Below the pieces are notes generated by a model that had not been told where the DNA came from, searched no databases, and worked only from the letters and a program-made list of their open reading frames with translations. 64,000 nt of DNA from CAWBQO01 sp963790965 (GTDB taxonomy: Bacteria; Bacteroidota; Rhodothermia; Rhodothermales; DASSAV01): contig CAWBQO010000003.1 of assembly GCA_963790965.1 (NCBI GenBank), positions 1,116,001 through 1,180,000 of the forward strand, read 5' to 3'. Positions 34,394 through 43,957 of the stretch are shown one piece after another (the first letter of the stretch is position 1; each line of letters begins with the position of its first letter). The position numbers and the translations under genes are program-made.

Positions 34394-35581
34394 TTAGTCG
34401 TCCAGTAATTCGAGCGTTTCGCCGCTTACTGCGTGCCGCGAAATGTTCAGCAGAATGCCCACCATGATGCCCGTCGCGACGAGCGACGTGCCGCCGTAAG
34501 ACACGAACGGCATCGGCAGGCCCGTAACCGGGAACAGTCCGCTCGACACGCCCGCATGGATGAAGGCATACAGCACCACGGTGGTCGTGAAGCCGACGCC
34601 GAGAAAAAGCCCCAGTGGATCCGGAGCACGCCGCGCCGTCCGCAGGAACCCTCGAAAAAGCAGCATTGCAAAGATGCCGAGTAGCACCACGACGCCGATC
34701 AGCCCGTACTCCTCGGCGACAATGGCAAAAATGAAGTCGTTGTAGGGCGCAGGCAGGAAGTCGCGCTGGACGCTGCGGCCCGGCCCGACGCCCGAGACGC
34801 CGCCCATGGCGAAGGCGATGCGGGCCTGCTGGGCCTGATACCCCTCGTGCTGCGTGCTGAAGACCTCTTCCGTGCTCGTGTTGGGGAAGAGCTTTACGCC
34901 AACATAAGCCTCGACGCGCGCGGCCCGTCCGGGCGAGGCAAGCAGTAAGCCGTAGGCCAGCACCAGGCCGACCGCGCCCATGCCGCCGAGATGCAGAAGA
35001 CTCGCCCGCCCGACAAAGCACATGACGATGGCCGCAGCAAGAAGCAGCGCAGCCGTCGACAGGTTCTCCATGCCGATGAGCACGACCGTTGTAAGAATCC
35101 AGAACAGGAGCGGCACGAAAGCGCGCGAAAAGCTCTTGATGTAAGCCTGCTTCTTCGTCAGCAGCACGCCGACGTAGAGGATGAGCGCAATTCGCGCAAG
35201 GTCCGAAGGCTGAAATCCAATCCCGCCGAAGCGCAGCCACCGGACGGCTCCGCCGGATGCTTCTCCGACGAACTTGACGAGCAAAAGCAGAACCAGCGAG
35301 GCAAGCAGGGCAATTCGGCTGTACCGCGCGAGGGTGTGATACCGCACCACGCTAAAGAGCGCCATGAACCCGAAGGCCAGCCCGAGCCGAAGAATGTGCC
35401 GGGCGAGAAAGCGCGTCGGCTCGCCGCCGGCCTTCGTCTCCGCCAGAAAGGTGATCGCGCTGTAGACCGCTACCACGCCGATCGCGGACAAAAGCAGCAC
35501 GAACCAGACGAGGTAGCGGTCCACCGGGGCGGGCGCTGCCAGTCTGGCTCTAAGGCTTTGTGTTCCGGACGCGAAGGTCAT
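34394..35581 (-). CDS. ftsW: Septal peptidoglycan polymerase FtsW
   Basis: The 395-residue SEDS protein is the division counterpart of RodA. It has about ten helices, with GGAVRWLRFGGIGFQPSDLARI (about 109-130), the lipid-II-facing ENLSTAALL segment (about 171-179), the AFAMGGVSGVGPGRS block (about 257-271) and GLPMPFVSYGGTSLVATG near the C-terminus. Its place between murD and murG, rather than next to mrdA, supports FtsW over RodA. Confidence 0.95.
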   Translation of the reverse strand: MTFASGTQSLRARLAAPAPVDRYLVWFVLLLSAIGVVAVYSAITFLAETKAGGEPTRFLARHILRLGLAFGFMALFSVVRYHTLARYSRIALLASLVLLLLVKFVGEASGGAVRWLRFGGIGFQPSDLARIALILYVGVLLTKKQAYIKSFSRAFVPLLFWILTTVVLIGMENLSTAALLLAAAIVMCFVGRASLLHLGGMGAVGLVLAYGLLLASPGRAARVEAYVGVKLFPNTSTEEVFSTQHEGYQAQQARIAFAMGGVSGVGPGRSVQRDFLPAPYNDFIFAIVAEEYGLIGVVVLLGIFAMLLFRGFLRTARRAPDPLGLFLGVGFTTTVVLYAFIHAGVSSGLFPVTGLPMPFVSYGGTSLVATGIMVGILLNISRHAVSGETLELLDD

Positions 35582-35609
35582 GGCTACAGGCTTTTGAATG
35601 GTTCCTTAT

Positions 35610-36974
35610 CTATAAGGCGTTGACGATTCGCTTGAAGGTGTCGCCGCGATCTTCGTAGTTCCTGAACTGGTCAAACGAGGCGCAGGCCGGACTCAGGAGA
35701 ACGACGTCGCCGGGGCGCGCGGCTTCACGGGCACGCGCAACCGCCTCTGCCATGGAATCAGCCCTCACGGACGATCCGGCAAGCTTACCCAGCTCCTTTT
35801 CCACCTTGTCTGCGCTCTCCCCTACGGCGATGACCGAGCGCACGCGATCCTGCACCTGCGCCTGGAGCGCCGCGTAGTCATTGCCTTTGTCGCGCCCTCC
35901 GGCAATCAGGATGATCTGCGAATCGAAGCTGTCGAGCGCATAGCGAACAGCATCAACGTTGGTGGCCTTCGAGTCGTTTACGTACCGCACGCCGTCGATT
36001 TCGCGCACCATTTCCAGCCGGTGCGGCACGCCGCCGAAGTCCGCCAGTCCGGCCCGCACCGCTCCCTCACCGGCACCGAAGGCAAGCGCGGCAAGTGCGG
36101 CGGCCATGCTGTTGTAGGCGTTATGACGGCCCGGTAGTGCCAGATCGGCAACCGCCATCAGGGGGCGCTCGGTGCCGTCCTCCCGAAAGACGAGTTGATC
36201 GTCCTTGACGAACATCCCATTTGGCGGGGCCGTGTACAGGCTAAACCGCTGTTGCTGAATATTCCGGCGGGAGGCGGTCCAGGCGACGGCTTCGCTCACG
36301 AGAGCATCATCGGCGCTGTAGACCAGCACGTCGCCGGCATCCTGGTTCTCAAAAATGCGAAACTTGCTGGCTGCATATCGAGTGAAGAGGCCGTCGTAGC
36401 GGTCCAGGTGGTCAGGCGTGATGTTGAGCAGCACGCCAATCTTTGGCTTAAAGTCGCGGATGCTGTCAAGCTGGAAGCTGGAAACTTCCAGGACTACCAC
36501 GTCCGGCTCCCCCTCTTCGGCGACAATGTCGGCAAAGGGCCGCCCCAGATTGCCCCCTGCCGCCACCTTCATCCCGGCTTTCTTCAGAAGATGAGCGGTC
36601 AGGCTGGTCGTAGTCGTCTTGCCGTTCGATCCGGTAATGGCAATAGCCGGTGCCCGGCAGAACCAGGACGCGACTTCGATCTCTGCAAGAACGTCGACGC
36701 CCTTTTGCAAAAGCTGCCGCACGAGCGGAATCGTCCGCGGAACACCGGGGCTGATTACGGCGAGTTCGGCTTCGAGCGCTCGGCCGGTGTGGCCGCCTTG
36801 CTCCACCTCCACTCCGGCGCGCTCCAGCTCCGCCTGCTCCTCGCCGCCGACGGCCCCCGCGTCGGTCAGGAACACGCGGGCACCTGCCGACGCCAGCAGC
36901 CGCGCGGCAGCGACGCCGCTGCGCGCTCCGCCGATGACGGTCACTTGCATTTCCTGAAGTTGGGCCACGTCCAT
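35610..36974 (-). CDS. murD: UDP-MurNAc-L-alanine--D-glutamate ligase
   Basis: The 454-residue Mur ligase adds D-glutamate. The N-terminal domain carries VIGGARSGVAAARLL (about 13-27) and SPGVP. The ATP loop GSNGKTTT starts at 115. LEVSSFQLD (about 159-167), NITPDHLDRY and YVNDSKATNVDA (about 330-341) are specific to MurD. The gene starts 6 bases after the mraY stop on the same strand. Confidence 0.96.
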   Translation of the reverse strand: MDVAQLQEMQVTVIGGARSGVAAARLLASAGARVFLTDAGAVGGEEQAELERAGVEVEQGGHTGRALEAELAVISPGVPRTIPLVRQLLQKGVDVLAEIEVASWFCRAPAIAITGSNGKTTTTSLTAHLLKKAGMKVAAGGNLGRPFADIVAEEGEPDVVVLEVSSFQLDSIRDFKPKIGVLLNITPDHLDRYDGLFTRYAASKFRIFENQDAGDVLVYSADDALVSEAVAWTASRRNIQQQRFSLYTAPPNGMFVKDDQLVFREDGTERPLMAVADLALPGRHNAYNSMAAALAALAFGAGEGAVRAGLADFGGVPHRLEMVREIDGVRYVNDSKATNVDAVRYALDSFDSQIILIAGGRDKGNDYAALQAQVQDRVRSVIAVGESADKVEKELGKLAGSSVRADSMAEAVARAREAARPGDVVLLSPACASFDQFRNYEDRGDTFKRIVNAL

Positions 36975-36980
36975 AGCGAA

Positions 36981-38138
36981 TTATCGAATGCGAAGCGAGA
37001 GCAGCGCCCCCACGACCGTGACAAAAGTGATGATCCAGAACCGGGTCACGATCTTGGCCTCGTGCAAGCCAAGGGCTTCGTAATGGTGGTGCAGCGGAGC
37101 CATCTTGAAGACGCGCCGCCCCACGCCGAAGCGGCGCTTGGTATACTTGAAGTAGACCGTCTGCAAGATGACCGACAGCGCCTCCATAAAGTAGACGGCT
37201 CCGAGCAGGGGCAGGAGCAGTTCCTTACGGACCATGAGGGTGAGCGCCCCGACGGCCGCGCCGAGCGCAAGGGAGCCGGTATCCCCCATGAAAACGGTGG
37301 CTGGATACCCGTTAAACCAGAGGAAGCCAAAGCAGGCGGCGCTCATTGCGGCGGCGAAGACGGCCAACTCGCCGGTTCCCGGCAAGAACATCTCGTTTAG
37401 AAATCCCGCCAGAACGGAGTTGCCCGAGATGTAGCAGAGTGCCACGAGTCCGATGGACACGAAGGCCGTGACGCCCGTCGTTAGCCCGTCCAGGCCGTCC
37501 GTGAGATTGACGGCATTGGAAACGGCGGTGAGGATGAAGATGCTGACGGGAATATAGATGATCCAGCCAAGGTCCAGATCCGTAAACCAGCCGTGGAAGA
37601 AGTAATAATCCACGCGGCCGTTCGCGACGAATGGCAGCGACGTGTAGGTGTTGTAAGCGTCGAAAGCGGGCGAGAAATACAAGACGCTTCCGACGATGAG
37701 GCCAATCAGAAGCTGCGCAAGCACTTTAAATCGTGGAGACAAGCCCGTCTTGTCCTTCTTTACCGTCTTGATGTAGTCGTCTGCAAAGCCGACCGCGCCC
37801 ATCCAGAGGGTGGCCAGGCAGATGAGCCAGACGTACGTTTCGGCAATCGCCCCCCAGAGCAGCGTCGATACCAGAATGGCCATCAAGATGATGATGCCGC
37901 CCATGGTCGGCGTGCCGGCTTTGTGCGCGTGGCTGACTGCGCCCGCACCTTCGCCTTCACGGACGCGCTCGCCGAGCTGCCGGTCGGCCAGCCACCGGAT
38001 CATGCTCCGCCCCATAACGAGCGCAATGAACAGCGCCGTGATGGCTGCAAGCGCGGCGCGCACCGTGATAAACTGAAATAGCTGGAAGCCGGGCGGCTGA
38101 AAACGGATTTCCAGGTAATGAATGAGGTAGTAGAGCAT
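36981..38138 (-). CDS. mraY: Phospho-N-acetylmuramoyl-pentapeptide-transferase
   Basis: The 385-residue, ten-helix enzyme transfers the MurNAc-pentapeptide to undecaprenyl phosphate, giving lipid I. Landmarks are HKAGTPTMGGIIIL (about 75-88), VGFADDYIK (about 118-126, catalytic aspartates), NAVNLTDGLDGL (about 215-226) and FMGDTGSLALG (about 285-295), plus the C-terminal HHHYEALG. The ATG at 38138 matches the family N-terminus. It directly follows murE; the murF gene that usually lies between them is missing. Confidence 0.96.
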   Translation of the reverse strand: MLYYLIHYLEIRFQPPGFQLFQFITVRAALAAITALFIALVMGRSMIRWLADRQLGERVREGEGAGAVSHAHKAGTPTMGGIIILMAILVSTLLWGAIAETYVWLICLATLWMGAVGFADDYIKTVKKDKTGLSPRFKVLAQLLIGLIVGSVLYFSPAFDAYNTYTSLPFVANGRVDYYFFHGWFTDLDLGWIIYIPVSIFILTAVSNAVNLTDGLDGLTTGVTAFVSIGLVALCYISGNSVLAGFLNEMFLPGTGELAVFAAAMSAACFGFLWFNGYPATVFMGDTGSLALGAAVGALTLMVRKELLLPLLGAVYFMEALSVILQTVYFKYTKRRFGVGRRVFKMAPLHHHYEALGLHEAKIVTRFWIITFVTVVGALLSLRIR

Positions 38139-38219
38139 TGTGGCCGGTTGGTGGCGCAGCGAGGATTCTTGACTATGGCAGGGCGGCGTACTCTTTCGCC
38201 CGGCGCTCAAGATGGTTTC

Positions 38220-39737
38220 TCAGGAAGCGTGGCTCTTCATATTCTTCTTGATGACGGAACTGAAGGTGCGCTTGACTTCTTCACGGTCGTCGAAGTGAAG
38301 CCGCTCTTCGCCTACGATCTGATAGGTCTCGTGTCCTTTGCCGGCAACGAGCACGACGTCGCCAGCCTCCGAAAGGGCCACGGCATGGCGAATGGCCTCC
38401 CGCCTGTCCGGCATTATCGTTGCCGCACCGGGTCGCTCGAGTCCGCCCACAATATCGGCGATGATGGCCTCGGGTCGCTCGCTCCGCGGATTATCGCTCG
38501 TAATGACGAGGTGGTCCGCAAGGCGTTCGGCAACGGCTCCCATGAGGGGTCGCTTAGAAACGTCCCGGTCGCCGCCGCACCCGAACACGCACCAGACGGC
38601 CCCCTCCCCTGCTTTCGTTTCGCGGATAGTGGAAAGCACGTTCGCCAGCGCATCCGGCGTGTGCGCGTAATCGACAATGGCCGTTACGCCGTCTTGGGCC
38701 AACTGCTCGAACCGCCCCGGAACCGGCGACGCCGCCGCAAGCGCCTCGATCAAACGCCCGCGTTCAATCCCGAGCGCACGCCCTACACCATAGGCCGCTG
38801 CAAGGTTGTAAGCATTAAAGAGGCCAACAAGCTGGAAGTGTCGTTCTTCGCCGTCGAGTCGGAGACGTAAACCGTCGAGCCGGTCTTTCAGCACCTCGAA
38901 CGGCACGTCGGCACCCGCCGTCCGGCCGTAGCGCTGCACAGGCGCGCGCGTCCCGTGGACCATCTTTTCGGAGCTTGGGTCGTCTGCATTGACGACGGCC
39001 GTGGCGGTGGCGTCGAGGCCGTCGAAGAGCTTCTTCTTCGCGGCGACGTACGCTTCCATGGTACCGTGATAGTCGAGATGGTCCTGCGTGAGGTTCGTAA
39101 AGACCCCTACATTGAAGTCGATCTCCGCCGCCCTCTTCTGGTCGAGCGCATGAGACGACACTTCCATCACGCACGCCGCGCATCCGGCATCAGCCATTTG
39201 CCGGAGAAGACGTTGCAACGCTACCGGGTCCGGCGTAGTCATCGCCGAGGGTTGCCGTTCATTCCCGATGAGCGTAGCGACTGTTCCGACGAGGCCCGCC
39301 TTCCCGACGAGCGTCTGCAGGAGATGATGGACCAGAAATGCGGTGGTCGTCTTGCCGTTCGTGCCGGTGATGCCGACCATCTTCATGGTTCGCGACGGAT
39401 CGCCGAAGTACACGGCGGCCGCGACGGCAAGCGCTGCGCGGCTGTCGCGGACCCGGATCACGCTTACGCCGTCTCCCCAAGCGAGGCCCGCCGGCACACG
39501 TTCGGCAAGGACGATGTGGGCACCCGCCGTGATCGACTGTTGAACGAAGTCATGCCCGTCGAACGTGTCCCCTTCGACCGCCACGAAAGTACCTCCCTCC
39601 TCGACCGCGCGGCTGTCGGACGTGGGCGCGCCAAGCGGCTGCTGCGAAACAGCCAACGGCACGTCTGGCAAGAGGCCGGCGTGCTGCAGCCTGTCCATCA
39701 GCTCACGTACGGTAGGTGTGGGGCGGTTCCGGGTCAA
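38220..39737 (-). CDS. murE: UDP-MurNAc-tripeptide ligase MurE (meso-DAP type)
   Basis: The 505-residue Mur ligase adds the third peptide residue. It shows DSRAVEEGGTFVA (about 41-53), the ATP loop GTNGKTTT starting at 125, MEVSSHALDQKR, LTQDHLDYHGTMEAY and VDYAHTPDAL. The substrate motif DNPR in TSDNPRSERP indicates meso-diaminopimelate, in line with dapF in the same window. The frame begins at a TTG (39735-39737). The next in-frame ATG (39698) would remove part of the conserved PTVRELMDRL start, so TTG is preferred. Confidence 0.94.
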   Translation of the reverse strand: MTRNRPTPTVRELMDRLQHAGLLPDVPLAVSQQPLGAPTSDSRAVEEGGTFVAVEGDTFDGHDFVQQSITAGAHIVLAERVPAGLAWGDGVSVIRVRDSRAALAVAAAVYFGDPSRTMKMVGITGTNGKTTTAFLVHHLLQTLVGKAGLVGTVATLIGNERQPSAMTTPDPVALQRLLRQMADAGCAACVMEVSSHALDQKRAAEIDFNVGVFTNLTQDHLDYHGTMEAYVAAKKKLFDGLDATATAVVNADDPSSEKMVHGTRAPVQRYGRTAGADVPFEVLKDRLDGLRLRLDGEERHFQLVGLFNAYNLAAAYGVGRALGIERGRLIEALAAASPVPGRFEQLAQDGVTAIVDYAHTPDALANVLSTIRETKAGEGAVWCVFGCGGDRDVSKRPLMGAVAERLADHLVITSDNPRSERPEAIIADIVGGLERPGAATIMPDRREAIRHAVALSEAGDVVLVAGKGHETYQIVGEERLHFDDREEVKRTFSSVIKKNMKSHAS

Positions 39738-39790
39738 AGTTGCGGTGCGATAGGGAGTGGATTGAGGAAGAGGGTCGTTTCAGTCAAAGG

Positions 39791-41861
39791 TCATTCACAG
39801 ACGAGTTCGGCAAGGAGCGGCATCGGACTTCCGGGTGCCGGACTCTGCTCAACGACGCGGCCGTCGCCGTTCAGATGTACGTCGACGCCGCGGCTCTGCA
39901 ACCAGAATAGCGCCTGCCTGGCGCTGAGACCCGCGAGGTCCGGCATGGCGACTTCTCCTGCCGGCGCGCGCCTCAGCGACACCAATCGATTCTGCTCGCT
40001 CCCCGCTACGAGGGTTGCCGTGACCGGCCCTGCCGCGTCAAGACCCTCGGCTTCCACGCTCTCGCCAATCGCCCGCAATGATGCGGCGGCCACTGCAAGG
40101 GGCCAGCCGTCCACCCGCGGCGGCGCAACGGCCGGGCGGGTCGGAAGGGAATCCGTTGGGGCCACCCGCTCGGCCACTTTCGGAAACGTCGCAATCCACC
40201 GGCTGGCCGTGCGCTGGAAAATCGGTGCCGCCGCCGTTCCGCCGTAGGTCGACTTTCTTGGCTCATCGAGGATCACGAGCAGCACAACGGAGGGATCATC
40301 TGCCGGGAAAAAGCCGATGAAAGAGGCGCGATAGGCACCGGCCTCGTATCGACCGTTGCGGACTTTCTGCGCCGTGCCCGTCTTCCCGGCTACCCGCAAC
40401 CCGTCGAGGGCGGCGCGCTTGGCGGTGCCTTCACTTACGACGCGCTCGAGGGCAGGAAGCAGCTTCGCTGCCGTTTCGGGCTTGAACGCCCGCCGAACGG
40501 AGTCCGGAGCCGCGTGCCAGATCGTGCGGCCGGTCACGTCCCGCCGCTCGGCTACGATGTGCGGGTGAACGAGCAGCCCGCCGTTGGCCAGCGCGCAGTA
40601 AGCGGCAGCCATCTGCAGCGGCGACACGTCCACTTCATAGCCGCGACTGAGGGCTGAGCGCGTTGAACGGCTCCACTCTTCAGGCTTCTTCAGCCGCCCT
40701 CCGATTTCGCCGGGCAGGTCCACGAGCGTCCGCTGGCCGAAGCCGAGATTGCGGGCGTACTGGTATAAGGACCCGGGCGATAACCGCTCCGACACGAGCG
40801 ACATCCCGATATTGCTCGAGTTGGCGATGATCTCCTCGAAGGTCGCCTCGCCAAGCGCGTGGGAGTCGCGCAGCGTCCGCCCGTTCTGCACCAGCCATCC
40901 CGGTCCCGTGTCGATCACCTCGTCCATACGAACCTTTCCTTGCTCGATAGCCGCGATTGCGGCGATGAGCTTAAAGGTCGATCCCGGCTCGATCCGATCC
41001 GTAACGGCGCGGTTGCGGCGCGCGTTCTCGCCGAACGCGGCGGCGCGATTGGGGTCGTAGGTGGGGTAATTCGCGAGCGCGAGGATCTCGCCGTTGTGCG
41101 GATCGAGGGCGATGGCGGTCCCCCACGCGGCGCCCATCTCCTCCATGCCGCGCGCAAGCTCTTCCTCCAGAATCGTCTGGCGGATCAGGTCTACCGTCAG
41201 CACGACGGATTCGCCGTGGCGCGGCTCGACGAGCGGACCACCGACGAAGGCCTTGATGCGTCCGAGCCGGTCACGCTTCACCGCCCGCCTGCCGTCATGC
41301 CCTTTTAAATACTGCTCGTACTGCTGCTCGACGCCCGCAAGACCGACGCCATCCGCAGAGACGTGCCCGAGCGCGTGCGCGCCCGTTCGGCCGTAGTTGT
41401 ATCTCCGGGCAAACTCGGGATGCAGGATCACGCCCGGAACGTCCCACGATTCGACCTGGTCTTTCTGATCCTCATTCAACCCGCGCGCCAGAAGCACATA
41501 CTGGCGGCTCGAACGCTCGCGCAGCTTCCGCCTGATCGCGGTAGCGGGCGTACCCGTGAGGCGCGAGAGAACGGACGAATTTTGTGCGCACTGCGTCGGT
41601 AAAACCCTCGCTCGTGGGATCGAGACCGAGATCGTACCGCGCGGCATTCACCGCGAGTACCCGGCCAGCGCGGTCAAGGATCGCGCCGCGCATGGCGGGA
41701 ATCACCTGCATAGAACTGGCCTGCCGCTCTCCACGCGCCCGAAGGTCCGGGCCGTCGCCGAAGTAGATGCGCACCGCCTGGAACGACACGAGCAGCGGAA
41801 TGATGCTCAGCGCGAGCAGCACCACGTACATACGAGACAATATTTGGTCTCTCGGCGTCAC
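39791..41861 (-). pseudogene. ftsI: Septal penicillin-binding protein 3 (FtsI) with one PASTA domain, split by a frameshift
   Basis: The N-terminal part (GTG at 41861) encodes a membrane anchor (MYVVLLALSIIPLLVSF) and MRGAILDRAGRVLAVN. Near 41565-41570 homology continues in the next frame as SRLTGTPA and RRKLRERSSRQYVLL. The rest is intact: GSTFKLIAA (SxxK), ANSSNIG (SxN), KTGTAQ and a C-terminal PASTA domain (MPDLAGLSARQALFWL). Loss of one CT unit in a short CT run would explain the break. As FtsI is normally essential, a sequencing or assembly error is more likely than true loss. A programmed shift is possible but unsupported. Total length would be about 690 residues. Confidence 0.85.
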
Positions 41862-41874
41862 TTACGACTTTCTC

Positions 41875-42405
41875 TTACTGGTTGCGATTTGGAATGGCGG
41901 CATCGTAGCGCGCGTCATTGGGGGTGGACGGCGGCGCAAGGTGTATCGTGGGGCCGTAGCTGAATCCCTCCTCGAGTCCGAGCGCACGGGCGCGTTCGTA
42001 AATGACGGCCGGACCTGTTTTGTACTCGAACTCACCCTTGAGCCGATTAGACTTCAGGTGCAGCCGCAAATTCTCCCGCCGCACGCTTTGCAGATCGGAT
42101 AGGACCTTCTGCGTGGCGTAGACGTGGCCGACGTAGAGCGTAAAGGCGGTGGCGATCGTAAAGATGACCACCACGAACCGGCGGGTGGAGATTCGCTCGA
42201 CAAAGTCCTGCCCGAGATGCCGTGGTTTGCGCTCTGACTTTTCGACGAGCGCAATGTCCTCCCACGTCGGCAGATGCGCCGCATGGGCGCGGCGACGCGC
42301 GGCGAGCGGTGCGCGTCGCGGTGCCTCCTCGCTGCCGAGGCGATGGGTACGCGCGGCTCGGCCGGCCTCCGGGGCGTACGTTGCATTTGTCGCGAGTGGC
42401 TCCAT
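41875..42405 (-). CDS. ftsL: FtsL-like cell division protein
   Basis: The 176-residue bitopic protein has a long basic cytoplasmic N-terminus (about 1-70) and one membrane helix (about 78-97, RFVVVIFTIATAFTLYVGHV). A coiled-coil-like stretch (about 100-130, LSDLQSVRRENLRL) leads to GPAVIYERARALGLEEG, the typical FtsL C-terminal pattern. Identification relies on this layout and on position between rsmH (4 bases upstream) and ftsI. Together with FtsQ and FtsB it activates septal wall synthesis. Confidence 0.75.
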   Translation of the reverse strand: MEPLATNATYAPEAGRAARTHRLGSEEAPRRAPLAARRRAHAAHLPTWEDIALVEKSERKPRHLGQDFVERISTRRFVVVIFTIATAFTLYVGHVYATQKVLSDLQSVRRENLRLHLKSNRLKGEFEYKTGPAVIYERARALGLEEGFSYGPTIHLAPPSTPNDARYDAAIPNRNQ

Positions 42406-42409
42406 GGGC

Positions 42410-43414
42410 TTACAGGTGGGTTTCCGCGTCTGGTGCGCTCGGGGGCACTTTCTCGGCCACGCGCAAGCGCGCGCTCCTCGCGCGCGGATTCGCGGCGCGC
42501 TCGGCGTCACCGGCTTCAATGGGGCGGCGCGTGAGGTCCTTCCAGGGCGTGACGAGATTGCCGAAAAAGTCGTGTACCGGCTTCCCCTCCAGATTACCAT
42601 AACGGAAGAACCGCTTTACGCGCCGGTCTTCCAGCGAATGGTAGCTGATGACGGCCATTCGGCCGCCTGAACGCAGCACCTGCAGTCCCGCGACGAGCGC
42701 CTGCTCCAGCCGTTCAAGCTCGCCGTTCACAACGATCCGGATCGCCTGGAAAACGCGCGAGAGTGTCTTGATTTCGTCCGATCTCGGCACTTCGCGGCGC
42801 ACCACTGCCGCCAGATCAGCCGTAGTATCGAGAGGCCGCGCCGCTGCAATGGCAAGTGCCAACCGCCTTGCACGCGGCTCATCGCCATAACTCTTTAGCA
42901 ACCGGCGCAGCTCTGCCGGGTCCCAGTCGTTGACAACATCGGCCGCCGTGATTCCCGCGCGCTGGTCCATGCGCATGTCCAGTTCACCCGTGCCCATGTA
43001 GCTGAAGCCACGCTCCGGCGCGTCCACCTGGTGGGATGAGACGCCAAGGTCGAGCAGCAATCCGTCGATGCCTTCGATACCCGTCTCCGCGAGCAGCCGC
43101 TGGAGATCGCCGAAGTTGCCGCGAAGGGTGAGCAGCCGGCCCGACTCAACGGCACCGGAAAGACGCGACGCGGCTTCTGCGATTGCTTCAGCATCCTGAT
43201 CGACGCCAACGACGCGGCCCTCCGGAAGGAGCGCGTCCAGAAGCGCGGCCGTATGCCCGCCGCCGCCCATGGTGCCGTCGACATACGTGCCGCAGGAATC
43301 AGTGACGAGCCGCTCGACCACTTCTTGCCAGAGCACGGGCGCGTGGTAAGCAGCCGCGTAGCGGAGCGGATCAGCCGTGACAGGGGCGATATGTCGGGAC
43401 GCCTCCGGCCTCAT
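42410..43414 (-). CDS. rsmH: 16S rRNA (cytosine(1402)-N4)-methyltransferase
   Basis: The 334-residue SAM-dependent enzyme modifies C1402 in the ribosomal P site. It shows YVDGTMGGGGHTAALL (about 44-59, SAM loop), GVDQDAEAI (about 70-78), LLLDLGVSSHQVD (about 119-131), ERGFSY, LDMRMD and the late ISYHSLEDRRVKRFF. Its start ATG overlaps the mraZ stop (ATGA). ftsL begins 4 bases after its stop. Confidence 0.96.
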   Translation of the reverse strand: MRPEASRHIAPVTADPLRYAAAYHAPVLWQEVVERLVTDSCGTYVDGTMGGGGHTAALLDALLPEGRVVGVDQDAEAIAEAASRLSGAVESGRLLTLRGNFGDLQRLLAETGIEGIDGLLLDLGVSSHQVDAPERGFSYMGTGELDMRMDQRAGITAADVVNDWDPAELRRLLKSYGDEPRARRLALAIAAARPLDTTADLAAVVRREVPRSDEIKTLSRVFQAIRIVVNGELERLEQALVAGLQVLRSGGRMAVISYHSLEDRRVKRFFRYGNLEGKPVHDFFGNLVTPWKDLTRRPIEAGDAERAANPRARSARLRVAEKVPPSAPDAETHL

Positions 43415-43854
43415 GTCCCCATTACCCGCTCGGCGAGCTGCTCGTAATCTTCCTTCTGCTCCTGCAGGTACTCGTTAAACCGTTCCGGATTCCAGATCTC
43501 GATATGATCGAACGCGCCGAGGATGAGCGCCCTCTCCCCGATGCCCACTTCCTCCTGCAGCGCCTTCGGAAGACCGATACGGCCCTGCCCGTCGAGAACC
43601 GCCTCGTCCGCCCACATCATCATGCGGCGTATGAAGTCGCGCGACTCGGTGCGATACGGGTTCAGCCCCTGGATTTCCTCTTCCATCTTCTCCCAGCGGT
43701 CCAGCGGGTAGAGGAAGATGCACTGTTCGAAGCCGAGGGTAATCGTAAAGGTATTCTTGGCGTTGGGGTTCAGGGCGGCACGCATCTTTGCCGGGATCGC
43801 AACACGACCCTTCGCATCGACGGAATATGCTGCCTGCCCTTTGAACCCTGCCAT
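43411..43854 (-). CDS. mraZ: Transcriptional regulator MraZ
   Basis: The 147-residue protein contains two SpoVT/AbrB-like domains. The first has YSVDAKGRVAIPAKMR (about 10-25) and the second DGQGRIGLPKAL (about 89-100), each with the Gly-Arg core that contacts DNA. MraZ represses its own dcw promoter in studied bacteria. AAGGA lies upstream of the ATG. Paired GTGGGG boxes 50-65 bases upstream fit autoregulation. It is the first gene of the cluster. Confidence 0.95.
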   Translation of the reverse strand: MAGFKGQAAYSVDAKGRVAIPAKMRAALNPNAKNTFTITLGFEQCIFLYPLDRWEKMEEEIQGLNPYRTESRDFIRRMMMWADEAVLDGQGRIGLPKALQEEVGIGERALILGAFDHIEIWNPERFNEYLQEQKEDYEQLAERVMGT

Positions 43855-43904
43855 CGCTCTTTTCCTTCATCTGAGGGACCGCCTACCACCGCACTGGGAT
43901 GACT

Positions 43905-43920
43905 CCCCACTTTTCCCCAC
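43905..43920 (-). promoter_or_regulatory. Putative MraZ operator boxes
   Basis: On the minus strand, two GTGGGG hexamers start exactly 10 bases apart (plus-strand CCCCAC at 43905-43910 and 43915-43920). Characterised MraZ proteins bind tandem TGGG repeats with this 10-bp spacing, one helical turn. The boxes lie about 50 bases upstream of the mraZ start and just downstream of the candidate promoter, suited to repression. Confidence 0.6.
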
Positions 43921-43927
43921 TCGCCTG

Positions 43928-43957
43928 TTAAACTACTATATTTCCGACGAAAATCAA
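43928..43957 (-). promoter_or_regulatory. Candidate dcw promoter upstream of mraZ
   Basis: On the minus strand TTG (43957-43955) is followed, after 19 bases, by TAGTTTAA (43935-43928). This approximates the Bacteroidota -33/-7 pattern TTG and TAnnTTTG. The element sits directly upstream of the GTGGGG boxes. The -7 match is imperfect. Confidence 0.35.

Noticed and set aside
42149..42670. Long plus-strand open frames opposite ftsL and rsmH
   Set aside because: They mirror well-identified minus-strand genes, have Arg/Ala-rich shadow composition and no recognisable product.
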